Translations under genes and position numbers: made by a program
Notes under the pieces: model-generated
Seen by the model: only the letters and a program-made list of their open reading frames with translations
The model's database searches: none
Told to the model about the DNA's origin: nothing
Part shown: positions 31,829-42,768 of the stretch, one piece after another
Numbering within the stretch: position 1 is the stretch's first letter
Layout of the letters: each line of letters starts with the position of its first letter
Assembly (NCBI GenBank): GCA_023548195.1
Contig: JAJHZJ010000496.1
Location: forward strand, 7,831,144 to 7,895,143
Length of the DNA: 64,000 nucleotides
Direction of reading: 5' to 3'
Source: Bettongia penicillata ogilbyi
Taxonomy: Eukaryota > Chordata > Mammalia > Diprotodontia > Potoroidae

Positions 31829-32032
31829 ATTAGAGGTATTAAACTCAGTCTATGGATTCAATTCAAATCATCTCCACTCTTCCTGCTCCCAACCACTAGA
31901 TTAAAATGTACTTGGAAAGTGTTGAACAAAATACATAAAAATGCAATTTAACATAAATAATGTTCATTTATAGTTTTCTAAGTCAATATGAGATTCTCCT
32001 GGATCTATTTCCACTTCAGTTTGCTACCACTA
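31829..32032. mobile_element. short hAT-type DNA transposon
   Basis: The left end 'agaggtattaaactcagt' and the inverted right end 'agtggtagcaaactgaagt' (reverse complement of 32,012-32,030) are imperfect terminal inverted repeats. The AT-rich interior has 'agattaaaatgtacttgg', 'aaaatacataaaaatgca' and 'ggttttctaagtcaatat'-type text. About 200 bases with no frame: a non-autonomous element needing a transposase supplied elsewhere. Similar elements are familiar from marsupial genomes. Confidence 0.65.
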
Positions 32033-32059
32033 CAGTACATGATTTATCTATTTTATTCT

Positions 32060-32815
32060 CCCCTCAAATAAAATCAGTTCCTAGTTTTATTAGTTCAATG
32101 ACTTTCTTACTTTCAATTTTATTAATCATTCCTTTAATCTTCAGGATTTCCACTTTGTTATTTAATGGGAGATTTTTAATTTGTTCTTTTCCTAGTTTTA
32201 TAGCTGCATGCCCAATCCATTGATCTTTTTCTCTCTTTTATTGATGTATGCATTTGGAGATATAAATTTTCCCCTAAGTACAGCTTTGGCTGCATCTTAC
32301 ATTTTTGGAATGTTGTATCATTGTTGTCATTCCCTTTAATGAAATTATTGATTCTTTCTTTGATTTTTCTTTCATCTACTTATTCTTTAAGACTAGATTG
32401 TTTCATTTCCAATTAATTTTAGCTATGCTTCCATGGTCTTTTATTAAATTTATTTTATTTGCATTATGGTCAGAAAGGGGTGCATTTAATATTTTGGCTT
32501 TTCTGCATTTTATTATGAAGTTTTTATACCCTAATACTTGGTCAATTTTTGGGAAGGTGCTATGTGTAACTGAGAAAGAGGTATGCTTCTTTAAATTCCC
32601 ATTCAGTTTTCTTTACAGGTCTATCATATTTAACTTTTATAATATTCTATTTATCTCCTTGACTTGATTTTTATTTTATGTTAGATTTATCTAGCTCTGA
32701 GACCAGAAAGTTGAGGCCTCCTACCTCAGTGGGAAAAAGGATGGTTTTACTTTCTATTTCCTCCTATAATTCATTTAACTTTTCCTTTACAAATTTGGAT
32801 GCCTCTGTAACCACA
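32060..32815 (-). pseudogene. L1 ORF2 endonuclease relic
   Basis: The endonuclease nicks target DNA to prime reverse transcription. Minus-strand frames show ASKFVKEKLNEL near 32,800, KIDQVLG at about 32,531-32,550 and LSDH (codons at 32,466-32,474, the family's SDH motif). Multiple stops break the frame, and the first 100 or so residues, which hold earlier catalytic positions, are absent. Confidence 0.7.
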
Positions 32816-32899
32816 CTGTTAATTGTTTTTTTTCATATTATGATAAAGTTCTTAGAAATTGCATGTATAATTTTCTCATAATGAAAGATAAACAGTTTA

Positions 32900-33980
32900 A
32901 CTTGGAGTCCCTTATGATTTCTCTCTCATCTTTATTTTTTAATATTTCTCTTGAATATTGTTTTTGATCATCAAATTTTCTATTCAGCTCTGGTCTTTTC
33001 ACCAGAATTGCTTGGAAGTCCTCTATTTCATTAAATATTCATTATTCTTGAAGAATTACACTTAGTTTTGCCAGGGATATACTTCTTGGTTATAATTCCA
33101 GTCCCTTTCCTTTCTGGAATGTCCTATTCCAAGCCTTCTGCTTCCTTAGTGTGGTATCTGCTAAATTTTGTGTGGTACTGACTCTGGTTCCATGTATTTG
33201 AATGATTTCTTGTTGATTGCTTGAAGTATCTTCTCTCTGACCTTAGTGGTCTGGAATTTGGCTATAATATTTTTGGGAAGTTTCATCTTGGGGTCTTTCC
33301 AAAGATTGCTGGATTTCTTCAATTTCTATCTAATGCTTTGGCTCTAGGATATTGGGGCAGTTGGATTATTTGTTTAAATTATGATATCTAGGCTCTTTCT
33401 TTGATCATGATTTTCAGGTATTTTAGTAATTCTTAAATTATGTCTCCTTGATCTATTTTCAAGGTTATTTATCCAACAAAATATTTTACATTTTCTTCTA
33501 TGTTTTCATTCATTTGAATTTGTTTTATTATTTCTAGATGTCTAGATTTTCTCAATTCTAACTTTTAAGGAATTATTTTCTTCAGTAAACTTTTGTACCT
33601 CTTTTTCCATTTCACCTAATTCTGTTTTTTTAAGTGCTATTTTCTTCAGTATTTTGTTGCCTCTGTAACCACACTGTTAATTGTTTTTTCATAATTTTAT
33701 TCCTTTAATTTCATTTCTTTACCTAATTTTCCTCTACCACTCTTTATTTGATTTTAAAACTATTTTTTAACCTCTTCCAGGAATTCTTGTTGGGCCTATA
33801 TCCAATTTGCCATCCCCTTCCCCAACTTTGAGTCTTTGCTTTTAGCTGTTTTGACTTTACTGTCTTCTTCTAAGTTTGTGACTTGATCTTCTCTGTCACC
33901 TTAGTATGGTAAATTTTTTTCCCTGTAGTTTTCTCATTTTCCATTCTATTTCTTGATTTTTAAACTTTCCATTAAAATTT
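32900..33980 (-). pseudogene. L1 ORF1 relic
   Basis: ORF1 protein is the RNA-binding trimeric chaperone of L1. The stretch at 33,065-33,100 aligns to the RIxYPAKLS C-terminal motif (here PRSISLAK after a stop). The upstream part, 33,480-33,900, is the Lys/Glu/Asn-rich coiled-coil region on the minus strand. Stops and shifts are frequent. Confidence 0.65.
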
Positions 33981-34762
33981 GGCTCTTTCTGGTGTAGAAA
34001 ATGGTGAGGAACACTGTCTCAACCTTCAGCCTTTTTCTCATGGCTGTTTTCAGAGTTAATTTTGGGAGTTTGGGAGTTTTGGTGCTTCCAAGGTGGTGTG
34101 AACCAGGTTGACATGCGGTCCCTGCTCTCCGGCTTGGCACACTAGTCATTATCCAGGAAAGGCCTCTGATCTCTTGGAATTAGAATTGATGCTGCCCTTC
34201 CTCAGGATCCCTGTATTTTTCTTTTTTTGGGGGGGCTGACCAGAAATGACATTGTTCCTCAGGGTCTCTGATGCCTTCTGACAAAAAGTGATGATACTGC
34301 CTCCCAGGGTTCCCATTCCTTGTTTACCTGAAAGTGCTCCTCTTTTCTCTTGAAGTATATATCAATTTCCCAAACAGCCTTTGGTTCTAGAGTTCATCAT
34401 TAGCACAAGGGTCCCCTATAATATCTTTCTGACCTGTTTCCAAGTCCCCTGACCATCTCTGACTTGAGAGGTTCTGCAGTTACAGGTACTTCAGTCACCA
34501 CCACCTAGCTTCACCACTGATCTTTCAACCATGTGGGCTTTGGGTCCACCTCTATCCCTGTATTACAGGTCTCTCTTTTTGCCTTCCTAAGTTATCTTGG
34601 GCTAGAAGAATGTCTCTCTGACCTTTTGTTGACTCTGCCACTTCAGAATTTCATTTGAGGAGTTATTTTAAAGTTGTTTTGATGGGAATATTGGGAAAAT
34701 TTGGCTGAGTGTTTTCTCTCTCCTGCCATATTTGTTCTGCTACTTTAAGTCCATCATACATA

Positions 34763-34811
34763 CATACTATATATATATATATATAGAATGGATGGATGGA
34801 TGGATGGATAT
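34763..34811. repeat. (TA)n and (GGAT)n microsatellites
   Basis: About 20 bases of TA are followed by six GGAT units just beyond the L1 5' end. Confidence 0.93.
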
Positions 34812-34895
34812 TATAGAGAAGGTTTTTGTTTCAGGTGGAAGTTGTACTAGATGGCTTCTGAGGACCCTTTATGCTCTGGAATTCTTGGTTTCTTG
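34812..34895 (+). mobile_element. CR1/L3 3'-terminus fragment
   Basis: 'gaagttgtactagatggc' and 'ttctgaggaccctttatg' match the CR1/L3 end seen at 16.25 kb. Confidence 0.6.
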
Positions 34896-34899
34896 GAAA

Positions 34900-35105
34900 T
34901 GGTAAGAAGATAACTGACCTTGGAGTCAGCAGTCCTGACTGTGGTGCTTACTATATGACTCTGAATGGGTCACTTAACTCTTCTCTAAACCTGTTTCTTC
35001 AACTATAAAATGTGGATAATGATAATTCCTATGGTTGCCTCAGTGCTAAAGTGAGGAAAATCCCTTGTTATGATTTTATATGTCATTTATTTATTATTAT
35101 TAAGT
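34900..35105 (+). mobile_element. MIR-family SINE
   Basis: 'gaccttggagtcagcagt', 'gactctgaatgggtcact', 'aactataaaatgtggata' and an ATT-rich tail mark it. Confidence 0.75.
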
Positions 35106-35234
35106 AACACTAATTAACCAGAAGTAAAATGGGCAGTCATAATTTGTACACTAGGGTTCAACCTTGAATGCTCCTGGATGTGGAAACTCTACTAAGACAG
35201 CTTGGTACCTTCTTTGCAAATTTTGTTATCTGTG

Positions 35235-35345
35235 AGGCATTAAGAATTTAAGTTATTTTCCTAGGTTCACAGAATCAGTACATATCAGATATGGGACATT
35301 TCTGATTCTGAGGCTGGTTCTTGATCTACTGTATTACCCTACCTC
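35235..35345 (-). mobile_element. MIR-family fragment
   Basis: 'taagttattttcctaggt' and 'tgattctgaggctggttc' are complement MIR. Confidence 0.5.
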
Positions 35346-36391
35346 TCAAATAATTTATTCCTTCATTCAAAGTGGAAAGCCAACCTAAATCTGTCCCTAG
35401 AAGTGTCTACTTGTGTAATGCTAAATCTATTTATAACTTTTTTTTAGAGTAGAATGTGTCACAAATGACTGAATAACTCTTTATTTCTGCACTCACCAAG
35501 ATTCAATCATCTGACCTATTATTCAAAAATTTGTACATCATTTTATAGTGATGACTTTTGTCCTAAAAATTTAGAAGTGACACATACTTCAGGAAGTATG
35601 CCCCTGTTTTTTTGTTTCACCTAATCATTTATCCACTCTGCTTCTCCTTTTAGTACCTGGGGAGATATGATTCATGACTCATACAGCTTCTTGTCCTTCT
35701 CTCGACTGTAAATAAAGCAGCAAATTAACTTTTATTAATCTGCCAGTTATTTATCACCTGTCTCTAATTCCCTGCCATCATTTTTAGTCAATCAACTTTC
35801 CCATTTAATTTCTAGGCATAGAGACTTTGCCAAGGCCCTCTGGAGACTTCCTGTCATTTCTGGGCAGTCTGGAGAGCCTATCTTTGGTATCCATCTCAAA
35901 AAGAACCACAGAAGAGATTCATTTAGAATCCTTAATCCTCTTTTCCCCTCTCCTATTTCAAGGAGGTCCTCAAAGCAGTCAACCAAGGAATTCGGGTGTT
36001 CACTCTGCTCAGCGCAGGTCACAGTTTGTAGTGTTTAGGGAACAGTTGACAGACCAGAACTTCTCGGTTTCCCTGTGGTATATTGAGATGAAATTTGATG
36101 AGGGACTGGCGTATCCCTCCATCAATTTCTGCTGCCTCTGCAGATTACTCAGAATCCTGTGAGGCATGCAGAACAATATTCCCAGGAAACATTTCTGTGG
36201 AAATTAAATAAATGATAAACAAGCACCAAGACATCAGGAGGCTTCAATTTTAACAAAGGCAGCTGCTCTTTTCAGATGTTTGGAAGGGACAGAGAAACAC
36301 ACAAAAAATCCACAAGAATTTGCACAGAAATTGTCCAGCTGACACTGGGGGATTGGGAAGGACCAGACCATTTTCCTTATGTCTAAAAAGG
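35346..36391. other. unique DNA
   Basis: One kb has no recognised repeat. Overlapping frames on both strands at 35,792-36,162 have no motif, Kozak context or splice support that I can see, so I do not call a gene. Confidence 0.4.
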
Positions 36392-36560
36392 AATATCTGA
36401 TCAGAGCTTGAAGGGACCATGCCACTACTCACCATTCATTTCACTTTTTATATGAGAAAATTGAGACACAGAAGGAATTATTTTTTCAAGGTCACACAAA
36501 GAGAAGGACTCAAAATAGATGCTTGAACCAATGTCCTTCATTTTCATATTCTAGACTGTA
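36392..36560 (-). mobile_element. MIR3-type SINE
   Basis: 'gagcttgaagggaccatg', 'gagaaaattgagacacag' and 'tttcaaggtcacacaaag' mark it. Confidence 0.75.
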
Positions 36561-36584
36561 TCCTTTGATCCAAAGACTTCTTTG

Positions 36585-36778
36585 AAGGTGAAGATCATGG
36601 GATAATAGAACTTAATTTGTAAGAAACTTTAGAGGCATCAAGTCCTATCTCTTTTATGGTTTGGGAGACTCAAAAAAACAAAAGGTCTAGCTCAAAGTCA
36701 AATGCATAGTAAGTCCAACAATTAGGATTATAACTCAGGTCCTCTGATTTCCAATCCACTACTCTCTTCCTCTTCTAT
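36585..36778 (-). mobile_element. MIR3-type SINE, second copy
   Basis: 'aaactttagaggcatcaa', 'gtctagctcaaagtcaaa' and 'actcaggtcctctgattt' mark a second copy in the same direction as its neighbour. Confidence 0.7.
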
Positions 36779-37177
36779 TATAGTCCCACCTGAGAATCTG
36801 AATGATCCAAGGAGGCAAAAGTCATTCTAACCTGGGTACGAACACCAAAGCAATTAGATTTTCCTCTCTCTATGTTAGTCCCATTGTCTCCTTGTTATAC
36901 ATTGAAGTTGGAGGGGGAAAAGGGTGTCCTTACACACTACCTTTGATTTAAAACCAATTAACAACTTCTTGTCACTGGACTCGTGTCACACAAGAAACAC
37001 AGACTAGAAAAATTCCCACTGATCTTTTTTTAAGGAACCGAAACGCATAAATGAGAGTATTTATTGATGAGCAAGTCTTCATCTAATGCAGATATAAAAT
37101 CTATGATATATACAGTGGAATCTTTGACTTTTTAAGAGTAAGCTACTGGATGAACATAGGTTACCTAATCCTTGCTA
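36779..37177. other. unique DNA
   Basis: Nothing is recognised. Some CpGs are retained (ggtacgaac, actcgtg, accgaaacgc). Confidence 0.35.
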
Positions 37178-37402
37178 GCCAGCTAGTCTTTTATAGTGCT
37201 TTAAGGTTTATGAGACAATTTATAGTTATTAAATCATTTGATCATCATAGCTATTATTATCCCCATTTTGCAGATGAGGAAACTAAGGCAAACAGAAATT
37301 AGATGACTTGCCTAGCATCACACAGCTACTAAGTATCTGAACTCAGGTCTTCCTGATGCCAGGTCCAGCATTCTATCCACAGTGACATCTAGTTGCCTCA
37401 GC
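37178..37402 (-). mobile_element. THER1/MIR-type SINE, near full length
   Basis: 'agtgctttaaggtttatg', 'tattatccccattttgca', 'gatgaggaaactaaggca', 'aactcaggtcttcctgat' and 'ccagcattctatccacag' give head to tail on the complement. Confidence 0.88.
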
Positions 37403-37555
37403 CTCATTAAAATGTAAGGTTCCTGAATATCTGATATATTTGACACTATTTCAAACCAGTATCACTACTCTTGAAGTTGTTCAGAAAAAGATTCCCCAAA
37501 GATTGAATTATAAAATACCATTCTAATATTTTTCTTAAATATGATTTATCACATG

Positions 37556-38046
37556 GTGCTCATCTTTCATTTTTGAAGTGGACCAGGGTCATCAGTGGTT
37601 GATGTGTTGACTTGTGTGTGAATTGGATTTAAGTGAGACAGAGTTGCCCAAAGTCATCAGCCTCACTCTCTCTTCCTGAGTCATCAAAGCCCAGTTTCAA
37701 GACTGGGTCAGTCAGGATGACTGGCAATGACCTGGAATGCAGTGGATGACTTGGCTTCTTTCATGTTTGACCAAGCTTAAATCCTCCACAGTGCCTAATG
37801 GCGAATGGAACAAATTATTCCCATCTGTGCATTCTGTCACAAATCTTCACATGCTTGGGGTAGACATTCCCTTAACTCACCAGTAGGTTGGAGGCCACTC
37901 AGTTACCTCATTTAGCCCATTTGACAAGTAGGCTTACCGGGGTGTCTTTGCTGCCCATACTATAGCTTCTTGGAATCACAAATGAGAGTTGAGTGACAGA
38001 TGGACACCAAAGGTGGATCAGTAGCCCTGAGAAGGGCATGGCAAAC
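37556..38046. mobile_element. unnamed 'family C' repeat, copy 2
   Basis: It is collinear with the copy at 25.55 kb: 'gaattggatttaagtgag', 'aaagtcatcagcctcact', 'cttcacatgcttggggta', 'ccttaactcaccagtagg', 'ttaccggggtgtctttgc' and 'atggacaccaaaggtgga'. Two copies of matching extent define the family's ends in this window. Confidence 0.75.
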
Positions 38047-38949
38047 TTTCACATTACAAGGACTGGTCCTCGAGCACCCTATGAACCCCTATTTGTCACA
38101 TAAATAGAAGTAGGAGAGAGTAACAAGGGCTTTATCCCAGGTTTCTCAATTTTAGAAGACACTGATAACACTTATACTCCTTTAGCAGTATAAAAATGAC
38201 TTAATTTTAGCACCTTGTTAGCAAGAACAATTAGGTAAAATAGAAAGGTACCAGATGGAGCACTATTCCTACTCCCACAACCTACTCCGCTATAGGTAAG
38301 CAGCTCCATACTTACCGAGTGTCTCATGGTCTGTTCTCTGTCCCCAGAACTGAATTTATCTTTAGCAGTTGATGAGAAGGTGCTTTTTGGGCTTGTTGCC
38401 CAAAGCTTATTTTGAGAAGCTTGCTCTAAGAAGAGAAAATATGAATTATTGCTCTGCAGTTAAGGAAAGGTTTCCTGAGCATGAGAACAGTGAACTATGG
38501 GGGTCTAAGAAGTGGAAACACCATAAAATCTCAGTGAATAGAAATGCACATCATTAAAGAATGACTTCTCAATAGGGTGGAGAGAGAACCTATTCAAATG
38601 TCATACTTTAAGAGAGATCACAAGTTTTCCTCTCCCTCACTTGCTTCCACAAGACTTCACATTTCAACTCAGAAGACTGATTTGTTCTTTTGTCTCAAAG
38701 CATCTCAGGTACAAATATCCCAAAAAGGATAAGATAGGAGCTCATTGCTTTGACATTTTCAAAGATCTTGGTTGCATTGATATAGATGGTCTCTGTTCCA
38801 CTCACATCCCTTCTAGACTTCAGTTGATGTTTTTTCATTATCATCTGGGGCCACTAGAAAAGCGATATTCAGAAATCTAGATCTGACAATCTAATTCATC
38901 TATAAAACAAACTCTACCACCTCCATAATCCTATTAGGATTAAATGTTA
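38047..38949. other. unique DNA
   Basis: About 900 bases have no recognised repeat. Frames at 38,369-38,557 and 38,641-38,880 show no domain. Confidence 0.4.
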
Positions 38950-39368
38950 CACTCCTCAATTAGACATGTGATCTCTTTCGGAATCTGGCACCAACCTATC
39001 TCTCCACTCCATTATGCACTTCTCACTTTATGCCCTCCATTATCCAGTCCAACTGGATTTCTTGCTGTTTCTCATACATCACACCTTTCCCCTCTCTGGG
39101 CTTTTGTGCAGGCTCTGCTCCACACATCATTTTTCCCTTCCTCATCTTTCTCTTAGAATTCGTAGTTTCCAAACTCAACCCTAGTGCAGCACTCTGAGAC
39201 ATTTCCTGATCCCCCCAGTTTCTGGTGCTACCTCCTTCCCTTTTGTATTTATTGTGTATGCTGCATGCATGGCTTTTTCCTCTATAGAATGTAGTCTTTC
39301 ATGCCAGAGTTTCACTTTTATATTCTTAGTGCCTAGAGCGCAGTAGGTGCTAACACAACGTTTCATTA
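38950..39368 (+). mobile_element. L2 LINE 3' end
   Basis: 'aatctggcaccaacctat', 'cttgctgtttctcataca', 'tcttagaattcgtagttt' and 'tcttagtgcctagagcgc' give the forward L2 3' order. Confidence 0.8.
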
Positions 39369-39904
39369 TTTTTGGTTAGGTGGCGATGATTCCACTATCA
39401 GCAATTAACACCTTAGTCTGTCAGTTTCCCTTCTAGATAACTTGCAAGTAAAGGATTGGGGTACTGACACAATTAAATAAAGGACAGATAGGTGTGCTTG
39501 ACGTGTATGTTGAAACAGGAAGGTATAGGAGGGAGAGGAGAGATCAGAGGGTAGCTTTGAGGAAGATCCTCCCCAAATGCTGCATAGGGCTCTGGGAGGC
39601 TCAAGGGCAGTTGTGGGTGCTGACCATCTGGGAATTTGGATACCACAAATGGATGAAGACCCCTGCAGGGGAGATAGGAAGGCATTAAGGCTTAGCTTTA
39701 TCTATTTCATAATTTTTCCAGGATTCAAGCTATGCCTCTACAAACAATAACTTTAGGGTAAGGAGATGGACTCCATATTAATGAATTTTTAAATTTATAA
39801 TTTAGATTCGAGGACACTTACAGTATATAGAATAGGAGAGAGAAAATAGATTATTAGTTAAAAGAAGAAAAATCTGTCTCTCAGCAGCTGGGATGAATTA
39901 GTTC
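39369..39904. other. unique DNA
   Basis: Nothing is recognised. Confidence 0.35.
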
Positions 39905-40140
39905 TTGGCTGGAGAGGCAGTGCTGACTAAGGCAGCAGCTGACCAGGTTCAAACTTTGTCTCTGATACTTCCCATCTGGGGCTCCCTGGAGAAGTCACTT
40001 TACTGCTCTTACCCACAATTTGCTCTTTGGTAAAATGGGGATAATAGCATGTACACTCCTTAATTTGTAGGCTGTGATTAGGAAAGGGCCTTGTAAATCT
40101 GAAAGTGTTCTGGAGCTCAGAACCACTATTACGATTGCAG
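39905..40140 (+). mobile_element. MIR-family SINE
   Basis: 'accaggttcaaactttgt', 'ggtaaaatggggataata' and 'gggccttgtaaatctgaa' mark it. Confidence 0.7.
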
Positions 40141-40289
40141 CCAAATACAGAATTTAACTAGGAGCTTGCTGGCAGCTCAGGTAAAGGGGGAGACTGCATG
40201 CTGGGTTGTCTGACATAGAAGTTCGAATGCGTAGCAGCCTTTGTCTGGCATTGAATTTTGGAAGAAATTTATCCCATGGAGCCTGGTTT

Positions 40290-40640
40290 CGTGAAATCAC
40301 TGAGAATTGGGAGGAACCTTAGAATTTAACCCATATCTGAATAAAGATCCCCTCTCCAACATCCCCAACAACTTAATATTCGGCCTTTGTTTGAAGCCCT
40401 CCAATGAGAGGGAATCTTGAGGAAGTTCAGTCTATACGGGGATACCTCTAAGTGTCAGGAGTCTTCCCTGAACATTAACTGAAATTGGGCTCTTTGCAGC
40501 TTCCCACCCATCACTTCTGCTTCTGAGCTCTGAGGCAACTCTTTCCCACGTGACAACCCTTCAGATGCTTGAACTCCATTCTGTAAAGGATGTGGGATAA
40601 CATCATGAATGACACAGTCAATTATACTCTTGTGAAAACA
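40290..40640 (-). mobile_element. CR1/L3-type LINE fragment
   Basis: 'gaatttaacccatatctg', 'gaagccctccaatgagag', 'cacgtgacaacccttcag' and 'atgcttgaactccattct' parallel the copies at 4.03 and 25.0 kb. Confidence 0.65.
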
Positions 40641-41151
40641 CAAAACTTACAACAAGTAGATGTTTCTTGTATTGGCATTTTTTTGGTGTTTTAGGGTAGG
40701 TGGGGAGGGGATGTTCCTTAGAAGCTGTAGGGTAGGCATTCTAGATATATTAGTGATAACCAGGGGAAATATTTTGAAGGTAGAAAAAAATAAGATGTGG
40801 CAACTGATTGCATATGAGGATGACTGAGAATAAGGAGTTAGGAATACAAAAACAAGAGATAGCATTAGTCATAGAAGGGGAACATCAGCGGAAAATGCTG
40901 CCAGGAGAGCAAGGACTGAGAAAAATGATTTGGCATTTTTTGCTAACTCTTTTTAAGGTGGAATATGAGCATAAGCATTTTTGACTCTGGGGTGGCCTCT
41001 CTATGTACTATGTCACACTGCCTCTTTATCTCATATGTACTCCTCATATAAAGGCTGTAATCAGACCATTAAACCTTTTACTCAATAAAGGCATCTCTGG
41101 GGAAACTAAAGTGGTATTCAGATTTAGAGCTTTCTAATGATTGAATGAAGG
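40641..41151. other. unique DNA
   Basis: Nothing is recognised. Confidence 0.35.
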
Positions 41152-41405
41152 AGACAGTTTGGTGTCTCAGTGGTAGAGCACTAAGTCTGGAGTCAAGAAG
41201 ACAAAGGTTCAAATCTGGCCTCAGATACTTACTAGCTGTGTGACCCTGGTCAAGTCACTTAACCTTGTTTGCCTCAGTTTCCTCATATGTAAAATGAGCT
41301 TGAGAAGGAAATGGCAAGCCATTTCAATATCTTTATCATATTAGTGTACTATGTTCCACAGGGTCATAAAGAGTCAGACATGACTGAACAGCAATGACTG
41401 ACAGT
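41152..41405 (+). mobile_element. full-length CORE-SINE with pol III promoter boxes
   Basis: The head 'gtctcagtggtagagcac' fits a tRNA A box and 'aggttcaaatct' fits a B box about 40 bases on, as in tRNA-derived SINEs transcribed by RNA polymerase III. The core and the tail 'gcttgagaaggaaatggc', 'cagggtcataaagagtca' complete it. It is not a functional tRNA gene because the acceptor and anticodon arms do not pair. Confidence 0.88.
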
Positions 41406-41614
41406 ATTTCATGAGCAGTCCTCAGAGAACCAAGAGGAAAGACTATTCCACTAGTTTGCTGAATAGGTGTTTCTGTAGTACAACCACTATGCCCATATCT
41501 TTCAACTAGCTGTTTCTCAAATGAGATTCTGAGATGGACTGTATAACAATCCTCTAGGTAGGTATATTATCTAGCACACACCTAAGGGTCAGTATTTAAG
41601 AGGACCCCAAAACT

Positions 41615-41800
41615 ATAGGATTTAGAGGTAGAAGTGACCTAGTTCAACCTCAATTTACAGATAAGGGAAAGTGAGATGATTTCAGGGCAATCCACATTGA
41701 TGCAGAGCTCAGAATCCCTTGATTCACTCCTTTGATGAAGACGAAGAAACAGAAGCCCAGGTGATCTGCCCATAGTCTCACAGGTAGGAGTGGTATCGGC
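41615..41800 (-). mobile_element. MIR3-type SINE
   Basis: 'ggatttagaggtagaagt', 'gaccctagttc'-like text and 'gaaacagaagcccaggtg' are complement MIR3, possibly two fragments. Confidence 0.55.
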
Positions 41801-41801
41801 A

Positions 41802-42014
41802 GCAGTATTTATATAGCATTTGTATGACACTTTCAGGTCTGCAAACCCTTGTACTTGTGTCATTCGATTCACGTTACAGTGCTAGACAGGTATTACTATT
41901 ATACCCATCTTACATCTAAGGGAACTAAATATGAGAGAACTTAAATGTCTAGCCCAGGGTCCCTCAGATACTTATTAGCTTTAACTTGGTTCTTCCTGCA
42001 CTAGCCACTGCACC
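41802..42014 (-). mobile_element. MIR-family SINE
   Basis: 'tatttatatagcatttgt', 'caggtctgcaaacccttg', 'tattactattatacccat' and 'actagccactgcaccacc' give head to tail on the complement. Confidence 0.75.
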
Positions 42015-42017
42015 ACC

Positions 42018-42318
42018 TGAGGTAGAATGCTGATAGAGCACCTGTGCAGGAGTCAGGAGGACCTGAGTTCAAATCTCATCTCAGACACTTGACACTCACT
42101 AGCTGTGTAACGTTGGGCAAGTCACTTAACCCCAATTGCTTCACCCTGGGTCATCTCCAGTCATGCTGATGAATATCTGGTCACTGGATTCAGATGGCTC
42201 TGGAGGAGAAGTGAGGCTGGAGACCCGCACAGCCCTCCCTCACTCAAAACAAAGTCAAGTGCAAGTCACATCATCATTTCTCTAATGGCATGGTCTTCTT
42301 TGGCAACAAAGGATAAAA
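42018..42318 (+). mobile_element. composite CORE-SINE, full length
   Basis: The head 'gctgatagagcacctgtg', 'ggagtcaggaggacctga' and the core 'ctagctgtgtaacgttgg' lead into 'cccaattgcttcaccctg' and the second module: 'gatgaatatctggtcact', 'gtgaggctggagacccgc', 'aagtcaagtgcaagtcac' and 'tggcatggtcttctttgg'. It is about 300 bases, long for a MIR-type SINE because of the added module. Confidence 0.88.
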
Positions 42319-42609
42319 CATACACATATTGTACTATCTAGTATCAGACTTGGGGCTTGAGTCCACATCCTCACTTTAGAGACATTATTTTCTCCACTTC
42401 TCAGCTCATTAACTAACCTCCAAAGACCTTCAATGTAGACCAAGTATCATCATACCCTTGAATAAGTGAAAATTAGCAAAGAAATCTATATTTGATAGTC
42501 TAGTCTAAAAAAGCCATCTTTTAATGAGATTAACTGAATTGCTAGGATTCTGTGAAATCTAAGAAGTATTCTTTTGAAAAAAACAATGTAATTAGCCATT
42601 TAGAAAACT
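42319..42609. other. unassigned DNA
   Basis: Nothing is recognised. Confidence 0.35.
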
Positions 42610-42768
42610 CCTTTTGGGATCATAGATATAGAGCTGTATGGAAATGTAAAGGCCATTGAGGCCATCCCTTTAATTTTACAAAGGGGGAAACTGAGGCCCA
42701 GGGGTGAAATGAATTGTAAAGGAAAGGGCTGAGATTCAATCTAGATTCTTTTACACCAAATATAACTT
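42610..42768 (-). mobile_element. MIR3-type SINE
   Basis: 'atcatagatatagagctg', 'tttaattttacaaagggg' and 'gaaactgaggcccagggg' mark it. Confidence 0.8.

Larger units (their letters stand above)
32033..34745 (-). mobile_element. L1 LINE: 5' region, ORF1 and part of ORF2
   Basis: The minus strand starts near 34,745 and runs left: 5' region (34,745-34,000), ORF1 (about 33,980-32,900), then a middle part of the ORF2 endonuclease (about 32,815-32,060). The rest of ORF2 and the 3' end are missing, and the start of ORF2 is deleted where ORF1 and endonuclease meet. The left end abuts the DNA transposon. Plus-strand frames across it (for example 32,305-32,667) are antisense shadows. Confidence 0.8.

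Noticed and set aside
31420..31833. A 137-codon plus-strand frame
   Set aside because: It lies in an L2 3' end and UTR. Conserved L2 motifs are absent, so it is decay and not a gene.
35792..36162. Overlapping frames of 76 and 111 codons in repeat-free DNA
   Set aside because: The plus frame begins at a non-ATG codon, and neither frame shows a domain, splice signals or coding bias that I could recognise.
41160..41220. A tRNA-like sequence with A- and B-box matches
   Set aside because: It is the promoter head of a SINE; acceptor and anticodon arms do not pair and a SINE core follows.
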